Assembly: GCA_029891345.1 (NCBI GenBank)
Contig: CM057000.1
Location: 129,803,338-129,867,337 of the forward strand
Direction: 5' to 3'
Length of the DNA stretch: 64,000 nt
From: Dryococelus australis
Lineage: Eukaryota; Arthropoda; Insecta; Phasmatodea; Phasmatidae
The notes under the pieces were generated by a model. The model had not been told where the DNA came from, did not search any database, and saw nothing but the letters and a program-made list of their open reading frames with translations. The first letter of the stretch is position 1; each line of letters begins with the position of its first letter. Shown here piece after piece: positions 22,842 to 33,795 of this stretch. A program made the translations under genes and the position numbers.

Positions 22842-22920
22842 TGAATAATTAAGCAAAATATTTTGGACATACACTATTAAAGCAATGGCGTATGTCCAAA
22901 ATATTTCGCTTAATTATTCA
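22842..22920. repeat. 79-bp hairpin with 31-bp arms
   Basis: The left arm (22842-22872, starting TGAATAATTAAGCAAAATAT) and right arm (22890-22920) are reverse complements with one mismatch in 31; the loop is 17 nt. It could be a minimal MITE, a pair of transposon ends after internal deletion, or the template of a small hairpin RNA. It matches no other repeat here. Confidence 0.85.
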
Positions 22921-23267
22921 CCTCTGTTGTAAGAATCTTTCAAACGAATGCATCAGTGAAACTGACACACATCACTGTGAGCGCTAGTGTCGCATGTACG
23001 CAGCAGTCACTTTGAGTTTGAGGAAAGCGCCATTTATATATATATATATAAACAACAACACATATATCTAAAGTCTGGGCTTGGAATGGTCTAGAGAGTT
23101 AGAAATCCGTACAAACGGATAAGATCGCTTACTACGGCAGGCCTAGGCCAGAGTAAAAGCGACCTATTTAGACACCAGTTCAACTTGAGGTGGTAATTTT
23201 TCCTATGGAAAACTTTCCATTAGGAATCTCGTTTTATTCCTAGCCTGAGTACAATTAACCTTAGAAC
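22921..23267. other. Unassigned stretch
   Basis: Contains a short (TA)n tract (23036-23050). No gene or repeat recognised. Confidence 0.35.
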
Positions 23268-23650
23268 CATAGACTTCAAATGAGATAGAGCACTTATTCG
23301 TCTTCTGCGCATGTACCTAACATTGACCGACCCCAACGAAACACAACTGACATAGTCACATGGTCATCAGTGACGAACGTGTTTGTTTATATCTTAATTT
23401 TTAAGTGATAAGCACTATTTTATTGATATAATAATTTAACAATTTGAACTTAATCAAACTGCAATACAAATTGGTTAGAGGAATTATAAAAAACATCTTT
23501 AAGCACTTCATAACAAATCCGTTTTCTAACCTAAAACCCAAACCATGCCGTTTTCGCTAGACGTGTTGCCAAAAAAGCAGTTCTATGTTGGGACATGGGA
23601 ATTGGTGGTTCGTAGCCAGCGAGATCGGTCTACCTCATCTTTAGTAAATG
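23268..23650 (+). mobile_element. MITE family E with perfect 8-bp duplication
   Basis: The unit is 383 bp from CATAGACTTCAAATGAGATA to CTCATCTTTAGTAAATG. The octamer CTTAGAAC occurs directly outside both ends (23260-23267 and 23651-23658). This exact 8-bp duplication, with CATAG...CTATG-type ends, places family E in or near the hAT superfamily. No coding capacity. Confidence 0.92.
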
Positions 23651-23970
23651 CTTAGAACTGTTCTCTTTTACAGTACCTGTTACAAGTGGGTATCAGGTAC
23701 AAAGTAACATAGTGGTGCTCAGTGACCCAGCTCTGGTTTGCAGCGCCACTTTCTGTCTGGATCAGCGATGAATGGGGAACCAGTCCGTAGTAAGCGGGAG
23801 AGCGTAGGTCGGTCCCTGCAGCTCGTAAGGTGTGTTTCAGGGTCACGACCACTTGGTAACCAACTTCTCTTATACAGTTCATTCCTTTCACTCCTCATAC
23901 CAGGACACCTGGTCACAGCGCTTTGACAAGTTCCCATGCCCCCCCCCCCTCCACTGTGAATTTGGTAGGG

Positions 23971-24182
23971 GAGAGATTTGGACGGCTCTTGACATCGAGG
24001 TCTCGAGAGCTGATGAGGTTGAAGCGAGGGGAGTATGGAGCAGCGCCGGATTGTAGGGAAGGCTGGAGAAACGGGAGACTCCCGAGAAAACCCGCCTACC
24101 AGCGGCATCGTCCGGCACGATTCCCGGGTGCGACCCCACTGGGAATCGAACCCGGTTCGCCTTGGCGGGAGGCGAGCGCCCT
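23971..24182 (-). mobile_element. SINE family A, 5' end truncated
   Basis: Minus-strand copy from AGAGATTTGGACGGCTCTTG to GGGAATCGAACCCGGTTCGC and GGCGAGCGCCCTAG. The B-box is preserved; the A-box head is missing. A C-run (23940-23949) lies just upstream of its 3' end. Frames at 23719-24222 are shadows of it. Confidence 0.85.
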
Positions 24183-24217
24183 AGTGCCTGTGAAGTTGGT
24201 ATGGATGCATTTTGGAA

Positions 24218-24458
24218 TATAGGCCATTCACGGTAAAGTGAGCACTTTTTGAAGCCTTCTCATTTGGAATAATAGCCAATAAATATATTTTATTGTAGGT
24301 CTAGACGTTAACTTTCGAGTTCGGTGAAATATATACATTGTGCTTAATGCATACAGCAAAATATTTATCTTAAAAAGTGGCGGAACGATAAAGAATGGCT
24401 GATAAGAAAAAAGTCACAAGGGCCTCAAAAGTGCTCACTTTACCGTGAATAGCCTATA
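24218..24458. mobile_element. Short MITE subfamily C2
   Basis: Ends TATAGGCCATTCACGGTAAA on the left and TATAGGCTATTCACGGTAAA on the right (reverse complement), 241 bp. TIRs are the C type (GTGAGCACTTTTTGAAG), but the interior (TAGACGTTAACTTTCGAGTT, AATGGCTGATAAGAAAA) is unrelated to long C and matches 37166-37389. Confidence 0.9.
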
Positions 24459-24635
24459 TGAGATCGTGATATCTGTAAAGTGTCATTCCGTTGCTCTTTC
24501 CTGCATGCTGGTCAAGGCAGGGTTCCCAAGAGAAATTGGTCGGCGAGATTAAATTTCGCGACTCTATAATGGGCGGTATACCTTGGAAAAACCACTCCAT
24601 TTATGACGTATGTGGTTGTTTCATAATATTGAAGT

Positions 24636-24819
24636 GAATATGGAGTGGCGCCGAAATGAAGGGGCGGGGAAAACGAGAGATCCCCGAGAGAAACCGCCGA
24701 CCAACGGCATCGCCTGGCACGATTCCCATGTGCGAAAGTCCGGCGACCCGGCTGGGGATCGAGCCCGGATCGCCTTGGTGGGAGGCGGGCATGCTAATCG
24801 CTCATCCATCGTGGCCCCC
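24636..24819 (-). mobile_element. SINE family A, 3' end truncated
   Basis: Retains the head and body (GGGGATCGAGCCCGGATCGC, CTCATCCATCGTGGCCCC) but lacks the last 60-70 bp present in other copies. Minus strand. Confidence 0.88.
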
Positions 24820-27255
24820 ATATCTGTAGAAGATTTCACGCCCAGCTCATTGAGTAGCCGTGACAACATACTCATTTCATTTTTCTATCAAAGACGGAAC
24901 ATAAAATAAGTTTATTTATACTCGTAGGAACAGCAGGAACTCACTATAAAGTGTCGATTATAAGCTAAAATATTTCGGCATAGCAGTTACAATGCATGAC
25001 CAGTGTGGAGTGGGCTAGTAAATCTTTGGTATACGAAAAATATAGATAGTCATAGGTTGCAAAAAGTGTGCCATTTGCACTAAGCAATGATTTTAAAAAA
25101 TTGTTGATTTTGTTTACGTAATTTTAAAAACACTTATGTGCGTGATATTGTACGTGGGAAATATTTTGCTGTGTATTGAAGTAGTTAGTTATAGTATGTA
25201 TTTAATAAATATTGCTCAAAGGGTTTTCATTTTCACACAATAGTTAACTTTTAAGTAGAAGATAACTTTCGGTGTTCCTGCAAATTATCTGCTTCGCCTG
25301 ACAATAGGAACGTGTACAATAATGCACAAATTGTTTACAATACTTACACATAAATAGGGTTTAGTTGGCAATGGTCCGTTTTCTTTAGCGACAAGTGATG
25401 TAGTGAAACTGTTGGAAATATAAAATCGGAACTATTGTGCTAATATTCCCTCAATTTTGTTTAAAACTAAAGGAAAAAAAATTCCAGTCACCATTAATGT
25501 AAACATTATAATTTGAAGGTTTTATTTTCGTAGTCCACTGAAAACATTGCTGTAAATTCGAGACAGTGTTTGCCTCTATACACGCTGATAATTTTTCATA
25601 GTTTGCTTTCGACGGGGTCTGTTAATGGCAACGCCACTTTATATCCAACGAAGTAGTCCTCGCTAGTTCCTTCCTGGACAAGCGACTTAATTCCCTACGT
25701 AAAGTAGAAACTTTATTTTTATTATATGCTGATTTGCCCCTGACAGCGAACTGAACAGCCTCCACCACCAAATGAGTATCTTCTCTCACTGCTAGCTCAC
25801 GAGATAAATACCGTAATATGCCTGTGGCACCCATACATCGCCGACTTCTAGTCACAGGTCGGCTTTCCATTGACTTCAACCCTACACAGAAATATCTTTC
25901 TCTCACAGGCCAAAATATATATTCTACTAAATTTTGCTTTAAATTTGGACAGTGGACCATATTCGCAAAATATTAAATTATATACCTGGTAACATGATTT
26001 GTTTACAATCTAAGCTGCTATTCATTGAATAATGAGCACTCTCCCTGGTGGAATTTCAGGGTTGTGCCGACTCAATATTCCCACTAATTTTGCTTTCGTA
26101 TCTGTGCATACCGTCCACCTAGCTCATAATACATATCGTACAACTTTTGGGTTCCCATAAAAAAATTTTATACGTGGCACAGTGCTCGTAACTACAGGAT
26201 TCATTGTGTTGATGCAGAATTTCTTTTAAGAGCCTCGTTGATGTGGTGTAACATCCTGTGAGACTCCATCTGAATCTGGCTTGGGCTATTAAAACAATTG
26301 CTTAAATAACTACTATTGGTTTTCAAGTAGTGCAGAGATGTACATAGAACACACATAATTAATTAACTTAGAAGTTTGCATATAAGCGAAAGGAATGTTA
26401 ATAAGCAACATTTCTGTCATACGAGTCTAGTGAAGTCAGTTACAGACTAAATAATGGAGTGGGCGTGTTAATCTGACTGCCGTAAAGCTTATGGCTGCCA
26501 CAGATCGTACAAAAAAATATTTTTAGCAGCATACAGTCATGTACTTCATATTTATGTTAGAAAATTTAGTTATAATAAATTAATATTATCATCAATTTGA
26601 GTAATTTTATTTTCTTTACCTAGAAGAAACATTCAAAAGCCCTCACGTGGGTGAAAAATGCATTAAAATGTAAACGAGACAAGCGAGTTAATCATGTTCG
26701 AAAATATGGAAACCAACAAAATGTAAATAAAAGCGCTATTTATATAACCCGGCCGACTGACGTTAACAAATGGCCAAGAAAATATTGATAAGATCGCAAC
26801 TCCAGTTTTAACACATGACAAAGACAGACCAAACCATTATATCATTGGGGCGAATGACTCATTTAAGCGACATAACTGAAATTAATTAATTTTCAGAAGC
26901 ACTGTAAAGTACTTCTGTAAACTATGTTGAGAATTTGGTGTACCTGTGCAAACAATATAATAACATTCCTTGGAAAATTTATTTTTTGTAACGCTACAAG
27001 ATCAGTATTTCTATTAAATCTAGCTGCAGGTTTAAAACGGCAAGGAATCATTATAAGTCGGGAAGTTGAAGTTAAAAACTATTAGATTCTGTAGTATTTC
27101 ACTTAAAACAACCGAATGTGTAAAAAAATTATGTACTACTGAATAACAATCGTTAAATTGGATGAGCGGGGGAAGTTCCCTTATAAGTTATTTCAACTGT
27201 AGAATATTCGTTGCACTTTAGCAAACTTTCATAGGAAAAAGAGGCTCATGTGATC
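24820..27255. other. Long AT-rich stretch, one frame only
   Basis: About 2.4 kb with no repeat shared with the rest of the window. Apart from the minus-strand frame at 25622-25960, annotated separately, only short AT-rich frames are present. No RNA gene seen. Confidence 0.4.
25622..25960 (-). CDS. Hypothetical 112-codon frame, unrecognised
   Basis: ATG to TAA open frame on the minus strand. The product would be basic, with many Arg/Lys/Ser in its C-terminal half (a LRRELSRLSRKELARTTS segment). It stands out because the surrounding 2 kb is very AT-rich while this block keeps a balanced composition, which may mean old coding sequence, a single exon or a transposon fragment. I recognise no family, signal peptide or membrane segment. 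No splice sites or promoter could be supported. It may simply be chance. Confidence 0.25.
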   Translation of the reverse strand: MVHCPNLKQNLVEYIFWPVRERYFCVGLKSMESRPVTRSRRCMGATGILRYLSRELAVREDTHLVVEAVQFAVRGKSAYNKNKVSTLRRELSRLSRKELARTTSLDIKWRCH

Positions 27256-27325
27256 ATGCACATAAACGTATTTTCATTGGCCAATATTTTCTCACGCAAC
27301 CGAACCGGCAGTAGTTTTATACTGT

Positions 27326-27389
<64 letters not shown>

Positions 27390-27422
27390 ACAGTATAAAA
27401 CTAAAAAGGTATATATATATAC

Positions 27423-27453
<31 letters not shown>

Positions 27454-27527
27454 ACCTACAGTATAAAACTACTGCCGGTTCGGTTGCGTGAGAAAATATT
27501 GGCCAATGAAAATACGTTTATGTGCAT
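27256..27527. repeat. Perfect 75-bp inverted repeat around (TA)n
   Basis: 27256-27330 and 27453-27527 are exact reverse complements over 75 bp (outer end ATGCACATAAACG, inner end ACTGTAGGTA). Between them lie two (TA)n tracts and a partial extra copy of the inner end (TATACCTACAGTATAAAACT near 27385). The structure can form a long cruciform. An exact match of this length implies a very recent event or an assembly or replication artefact at the TA tract. Confidence 0.92.
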
Positions 27528-27677
27528 ATATATATATGCCAGTAACTTTAATTCCAACACAAACAGTCGTGAGACAATAAATTCTACCATTATAAAGCTA
27601 TAAATGAGAAAACTGCAATCCGCTTGCAGGCGTCTAGTATAATTCTGACGCGTAGTAATTCACTAAATAACTATAGG

Positions 27678-27891
27678 TCGGTTCACGACTGGAACAGACT
27701 TTTGAACAACACCTTAGTCGTCAGCTGCATGCATCGTTATTACAAACAGTGACTGGCGCGGGCACAGTTAGTTTGGCGGCACGGAGAGAGAATATAGTTT
27801 GAATGTTTTAACGTATTTTTTTTTTTTATCTATTGCTTAAAGATGGGAGTAGGAAAGATTCCGAGAAAGTCTGTTCCAGTCGTGAACCGAC
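27678..27891. mobile_element. MITE family S
   Basis: Left end TCGGTTCACGACTGGAACAG and right end, reverse complement, TCGGTTCACGACTGGAACAG: a TIR of about 23 bp on a 214-bp unit. The interior is nonrepetitive with a T-run. Flanks give no clear target duplication. Only copy in the window. Confidence 0.8.
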
Positions 27892-28393
27892 TGAATTAGT
27901 TCTTCCTAAAATATACTGTGTTATCAAGTTAAAACATAAACCATGGCAACTTCAATAATAAGGTTAAATTATGTAAGAAAAAAGTGGTTGGAGCGCAAAA
28001 GGATGCTGGTTTGAGTCTCAATTCTACCACAGTGTTGCTTCTATTTTTTTTATTTTTTGTGAATATCATTTAAAAGTTTCTTTTCTCTCCATCTTATTTA
28101 TTCTTCACAGTTTCTTCTGAAAGCAAAATTAATGCAGTTTAATTTCCACTTATGAATAATGTAAGTCGAAATAATAGCGCATAATTTAAAATTTTACAAA
28201 TATATGCACTGGAATTTTTAAAAAGAATTTTTGTTTTTTACAAAAGGTATTTCTGGCAATGTGGTTTCCAAGTATGTTTCTTATAAAACGGCAAAAAAGT
28301 TTTCTATAGGGAATTAGTAAAGTTATAGTTATTGTGCTTAAGTATTAAGTTATTGAATAAAAAAAGTAGGCATGTTTGTAACAGTTCAGACCA
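27892..28393. other. Unassigned AT-rich stretch
   Basis: No gene or repeat recognised before the microsatellite that follows. Confidence 0.35.
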
Positions 28394-28745
<352 letters not shown>

Positions 28746-29224
28746 AAACTGTCATTAATGCCTTCCCTCGAAATTGAAATAAGAGTGTTGGCCACCATCT
28801 TTTAGCAGGCAACTTTTTTACCGCCAGGTATTATAAACTGTTAATGTTGGTACTGTTATGTTGGTTTAATCTACTTTGCAAAAATGGTCCTCTTGTTGCC
28901 AATGACCCCACGGTTTCCGTACAAACGCACACAAAGTCTCTGCCGCAGCGTTGTAATGCCTAGGCGATACTATTCAGGCGCGTGTACGTCATTATGTTTG
29001 CTAACAGCCTTAATAATAAGCTTACAGTACGGAAGTGGCTTGTCTGTTTCCGGCGACAGTCGGTAAGCAATTCCTCGCAGGAAGCGTTGGGGGAAAAAAA
29101 AAATCAACATTGTGACGTAAATAAGAGCTACAAGAATAGTCCTTTTTTGCAACTCGTGCTCAAGACCACACGAAACGCGCTGCTAAAATTCGACTTCAGA
29201 GATATTCCTCTGCCTCATAAAAAA
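28746..29224. other. Unassigned stretch
   Basis: Frames at 28884-29236 overlap on both strands without recognisable domains. No repeat match. Confidence 0.35.
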
Positions 29225-29550
29225 CAAAGCTTATAGAATGACACCAGAGGGCCAACCCCCGCACCTCATTCGTGTGCGCTCAGTGTAATAATACTTTGTA
29301 TGAGAACTATTTCTTACTAAGCATTAATTACACATGTATATTCTCTCTCTCTCTTTATATATTAAATTTTATTTTTAAAAATAAAACATAACTTAAAGTT
29401 GAATTTAACTAAAAAAATAAGGTGCTCTGAGGGTAACAAAAGTATAAAACGCTTGTGATGCCACGATATTTAAGAAAATAACTAATCACGTTATACACGA
29501 GGTGGTTTTTTAAAGGCTTTATTAAAAAAATGTGAACAGGCAGCAAATAG
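29225..29550 (-). mobile_element. MITE family D, end-truncated copy
   Basis: GTGTGCGCTCAGTGTAATAA, CTATTTCTTACTAAGCATTA, a CT-rich microsatellite and TATACACGAGGTGGTTTTTT align with inverted family D. The tip beyond GGCGGAGG is absent. Confidence 0.7.
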
Positions 29551-29606
29551 GTTCTATAGGCATGTATGCTTTCTTTATAATAACACAACCAAGGTAGAAA
29601 AGCCAA

Positions 29607-29698
29607 TAATCCAACATGGTGGTGGAAAGTTCCTCTTAAATAAATTCCGGAACCCGAGTCAGGATCTGCTGATACCCTGGAATTCTGCACCCCTGTAC
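29607..29698 (+). repeat. Dispersed repeat family K, copy 1
   Basis: TCTTAAATAAATTCCGGAAC, CCGAGTCAGGATCTGCTGAT and ACCCTGGAATTCTGCACCCC match 30521-30616. A short third block (AACCCAATATGGCGGGGGAA, 29737) may be another start of the same repeat. Class unknown. Confidence 0.55.
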
Positions 29699-29997
29699 CT
29701 TTTGTTTTTAATAACATAACCCAGCTATACAAATAAAGAACCCAATATGGCGGGGGAAGGGTTCTCTTAAGGCGGCATAATTGCTGCCATCTTGGATTTT
29801 CACTATTTTTGCTATGAGTTTCATTTAAACATTTAAAAGATGTTTAAGAAATTTTACGCGACATGGCATAAATAAATAGTAGCTTCTAAAGCCATATAAA
29901 ATTATTACATCTTTACTGCCTTTATTAATTTTTTGACTGGTGACTTCTAGCGATAAATAAGTAATTTTTTCTTATGGGTTGTTACACATATCATACT

Positions 29998-30416
29998 ATA
30001 CGGCTGTTCGCGGTAAAATAGCACTTTTGAAAGCACTGTCTAATCGTATGCACGTTGTGTGTTATTCCACCTTATGCAAATCAAACATTGCCATGGGCCT
30101 CATCACTTTATTCATGCGAGGGTCAAGAGAAACTGTGAAATTACAAGGAAAGTAAATATTCTACAAATTTGTTCATTGTTACACTTCGGTGCATAAAAAA
30201 AAACCAGAAAGCGGAATAGATAATATAAGTTATCAGATTTGGTTACCAAACCCTTTTTATTCGACGTTAAGATATGGAACTACTTTCCATCCATCGTAAC
30301 CAACTTTACAGGGTGTATGCCACTCAGTGCGCCCACTAAAATATTAGCAGGCAGGGGTAGTTTTTTTTTCTGAGGTTTATTTCAAAAGTACTCACTTGTT
30401 CGTGAACGAGCCTTTT
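29998..30416 (+). mobile_element. MITE family C
   Basis: Left end TATACGGCTGTTCGCGGTAA, right end TTGTTCGTGAACGAGCCTTT. Interior colinear with the 5417 copy (GGAACTACTTTCCATCCATC). Slightly shorter, with part of the left CTGCTTAAGATCTACTT block deleted. Confidence 0.9.
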
Positions 30417-30520
30417 TTTTACTTAGGGTAATAAAGCAATACATATTTTAGGACATGTGCTAAAGCATTAGCCTATGCATTGTCGACGATTCTGAGACTC
30501 AAGCCACGGTGAAAATTCTG

Positions 30521-30616
30521 TAAATCCAATATGGCGGGGCTGATCGCCCTTAAATAAATTCTCCAACCCGGGTCAGGACGTCCTGGTACCCCGGCCCCTA
30601 AGATTCTGCATTCCCC
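30521..30616 (+). repeat. Dispersed repeat family K, copy 2
   Basis: AATCCAATATGGCGGGGCTG, CTTAAATAAATTCTCCAACC and CCGGGTCAGGACGTCCTGGT match the 29607 copy in order and spacing. Confidence 0.55.
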
Positions 30617-30985
30617 CTCCTCCTCCCCGCCAAGACAAGCGCGCTATTCGCACAGACAGGGAGCTATTATCGCACAAGCTGTACGCACCACGGCATGCAT
30701 AGAAAGCGAAGTCGGAGGAGCGGCATCCCGGCGCGACAAAAGAGCAGGTATCAGGAACGGTCTTGCTCGCGACGAGGATAATAACGGCGTTTATCGGCGG
30801 GGATGCGGTTGATCGCCCAAAGAGCTGTCCCACATCTTGGCCCTGCTTTCCATATCGGCCGCCGACACGGCTTTTCACCGCCTCGCCTCGCCGCCCCGCA
30901 GTCGGGCTTTCTACGCCGCGGCTTTCAAGGTCACAGCTGCCGCTCCGTCATATCGTCGCTGGACCACGTCCCAGCGTCTTCTCTC
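30617..30985. other. GC- and CpG-rich patch
   Basis: An unusually GC-rich, CpG-dense block in an AT-rich window. Frames on both strands (30573-30878 minus; 30763-31097 plus) are open but unrecognised, as expected from composition alone. It could be a promoter-associated region or part of an old exon. It ends exactly where the hAT element begins. Confidence 0.4.
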
Positions 30986-31092
30986 TAGGGATGGACCGAA
31001 CTGTTACTTTCGTGTTACGTGTTCCATAGTTCCAGTCACAATCAAGTACACGTTCCAGGAACATGTTAATGTAAAACATTTCTCGCCTGTTC

Positions 31093-31465
31093 CATAGACT
31101 AAAGATGAGGTAGACCGCTTATTCGTCTTCTGCGCATGTACCTAACATTGACCTACCTCAAAGGAACACAACTGTCAAAGTCACATGGTCAACAGTGATG
31201 AGCGTGTTTGTTTATATCTTAATTTTAAAATGACAATCATTATTATATTATTAAAATTATTTTACCAGTTTGAATTTTATCAACAATCATTACAAATTGG
31301 TTAGAGCAAGTACACAATCATCTCAAAAGCACTTGTTTACTAAACAGCGTTCTAACCTCAAACCAAATCCACGCCATTTTTGCAATCTGTATTGGCAGAA
31401 TGTCGGGACATGGAGATTGTTTGTGCGCAGCCAGCGAGATCGGTCTACCTTATCTTTAGTCTACG
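31093..31465 (+). mobile_element. MITE family E nested in hAT element
   Basis: CATAGACTAAAGATGAGGTA to TACCTTATCTTTAGTCTACG, 373 bp. Flanking octamers GCCTGTTC (31085) and GCCTGTCC (31466) match at 7 of 8 bases. The interior matches the other E copies (AAAGTCACATGGTCAACAGT, TCTAACCTCAAACCAAATCC). Confidence 0.92.
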
Positions 31466-31499
31466 GCCTGTCCCGACTTTTCAGAATATAACGATTATG

Positions 31500-32006
31500 C
31501 AGGGTTGCCAGATTGGTTGTGTTGAAGTCGCCTATATGGCCAATCTTTTGTCGCCCAATTTCATTACACTTTATATAAATCTATTTTTTTAAATATATTG
31601 AAAATTTATCATGAAATATTTTATATGTATGAAACACTAACTGTTTTAAAATTTAAATTTGATATAGGTCTATACAAAATAAAAATTATGTCAAACGCAT
31701 GAACAATCGCGTGATATTCAATCCGCCTATTCATTGTTTGCAGTCTATACAAGATACCATATTCAATTGTATTCTCAGTCGTTGCCGTTTAAAAAACTGA
31801 TCTTACTTATGAGAATTAATTATCTTGTTCACAATCAAAAAAGTATAGGTACCAATACTAGGTAAATAATTCCAAGTAGCCCAAATATCTCAAATGCATT
31901 ACAAAAATCGCCCAAATTGAGATAGTCGCATTTTCATAATTTTTGGTCTCAAATTTTGCTTTGAAATAGCCAAAACGGTGACAAATCGCCCGATCTGGCA
32001 ACCCTG
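31500..32006. mobile_element. hAT-like MITE, CAGGGTTGCC ends
   Basis: Left end CAGGGTTGCCAGATTGGTTG; right end, reverse complement, CAGGGTTGCCAGATCGGGCG. Flanking octamers CGATTATG (31492-31499) and CGATTACG (32007-32014) match at 7 of 8. CAGGGTTGCCAGA-type ends plus an 8-bp duplication are typical of hAT elements. The 507-bp interior repeats GTCGCC/GGCGAT-like motifs (CGCCCAATTT, CGCCCAAATTG), with no transposase. Confidence 0.92.
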
Positions 32007-32555
32007 CGATTACGTTTTCAGTGTTCCAAGGCTCGGCGTTCAAGAAATAACGTTCGCGCATGCGCACTGTTGCCATCAAACCAAGACGTTCGAAAACGGA
32101 ACATTTACGCACGCGCGCTCTCACAATTGTCAACCGAAACGCAAGTGAAACTTGTGCGGCTGCGACCAATCAGAACAGAGCAGTCCGAGTTGTTGGCGGG
32201 AAACTGTTATTTACTGTAATGTATGTATAAATAATAATAAAAGGCGCTTGTGTGCACATGTTTACGATTATATTTGTTCACAAAAATTAGCTTCTCTGAT
32301 AGAAAATGTCGGCTTTTAAGTATGATTTGTTTAAATATAGCTGTGACATACGAAATTAGGTTACGAACAAACGTAAAGAAAGCTAGACGCTCCAAAAAAA
32401 AAATAACTTTTACGCATGCGTAGTTATTCAGGCGTCGAGGCAATCCAAGACGTTCCAAAAATAAGGCTATATACTATGGAACGTGTTATTTGTGTAACGT
32501 GTTACCGAATCGTAACAGTTTTTATAACCGTTAGGTTAAATAACGGCCATCTCTA

Positions 32556-33430
32556 CTTCTCTCAGCAGTCGGCTCCCGGAGATGAACCTCCATCATCACG
32601 CACCCGCTCCCACGGCTTCATTTACTTGCGGCAAACAAACTCTCTCAAGCTCTTCTCACACTATCAAATTTTCCCGCTCAACTCTATATGACAATAAAAT
32701 TGAAAGAGAAAATACAAAATTTCAACAAATTTTATAATATAATCTTGAATGTGTTTGAAAATGTGCGGCACTGTCAAAAAAATTTTTTTTACTGGGAGAA
32801 TCTAATTTTAATTATTATTTAAAAATAATTTTCATAGCGATATATAACTTTGGTTGTTTTTCCATGCAGTATATTACCGGAAGAAATGTAAGGAATGTTG
32901 TAATTTATTTTCTCTTTCTTTACTAAATCCAAAGTTTATTTATCAGATATGTTTCCTGCACAATGAAAATTAATACCTCTTGAGTTCGTAACATTATGTG
33001 CAATAAATACTTAAACCAGCATTCATCCCCAGACTGCTTATACATAAATAAAATGTTCTATTAATAACATACTTCGTGTTATTTATTATTTTAATGTTTC
33101 TTGACGTCCATTTTTGTCGTGCACGATTCAGATTGGCTGAGACCGTCAAACATCAAATAAATTTTAGAACCGGTTCAATTTTCAAGTGTTTGATGGAAAC
33201 TGAAGACATGCAAATTTTTCTGACAAATACGACGGCGTTTATGACGTTTCGATGACGTCACAACTTCCATCTTTATTTGGCCAAAAATTTTTGGAAGCAG
33301 TCTGAAGAAAAAATTGGACAGTGTTACAGGGGCTTGAGACTTAGTGCAGACTTCTCGCGATTAAAGGCCCTGGCGCAATTCGTGTTTTCGAGCAAAGTGG
33401 CTGACATCTAGCGGCGGAAATACGCACTTA
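32556..33430. other. Unassigned stretch
   Basis: AT-rich, with the right target duplication of the hAT element at its start. A short segment near 33110-33310 (GATTGGCTGAGACCGTCAAA and beyond) has mixed composition. No gene recognised. Confidence 0.35.
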
Positions 33431-33795
33431 TATACGGGACGATTCGCAATTAGATCGACAAACTTCGGGAGGTGATTCTTCATGAAAAAGTAAAAGGAAA
33501 ACATATATGACACTTTACACAAAAAAAAAAAAAAAAAACGAAATTTGTGCAAAATATCGGACCTTACGTTGAAGGTCCTGATAACATACAATAATCTCTT
33601 CCGAGAGTTGTCATTGTATTTTATTTCGTTACCGATATTTTGCACAAATACGGTTTAAAACCTCGTTTTTTAAGGGCCTGTATACCTACCTTAATATTCG
33701 GTTTAGTATAACGTGTCACATATGTTTTCCTTTTACTTTTTCATGAAGAATCACCTCCCGAAGTTTGTCGATCTAATTGCGAATCATCGTGTATA
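33431..33795. mobile_element. Long-TIR foldback MITE family J
   Basis: Left end TATACGGGACGATTCGCAAT and right end, reverse complement, TATACACGATGATTCGCAAT. The inverted match extends about 90 bp (through TTCGGGAGGTGATTCTTCAT and GAAAAAGTAAAAGGAAAACA) and resumes at TTTGTGCAAAATATCGG, so most of the 365 bp can fold back. No coding capacity; frames at 33361-33645 are shadows. Confidence 0.9.

Larger units (their letters stand above)
30986..32555. mobile_element. hAT-like element holding two younger insertions
   Basis: Ends TAGGGATGGACCGAACTGTT on the left and TAGAGATGGCCGTTATTTAA on the right (reverse complement). The octamer CTTCTCTC lies directly outside both ends (30978-30985 and 32556-32563), a perfect 8-bp duplication as in hAT elements. 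An E MITE (31093-31465) and a second hAT-like MITE (31500-32006) lie inside, leaving about 680 bp native. No transposase frame is recognised, so it is nonautonomous. Subterminal GTTCCA/GTTACG-type repeats occur at both sides. Confidence 0.9.

Noticed and set aside
23719-24222. Several overlapping 60-130-codon frames
   Set aside because: They translate the minus-strand SINE A at 23971-24182 and its flanks.
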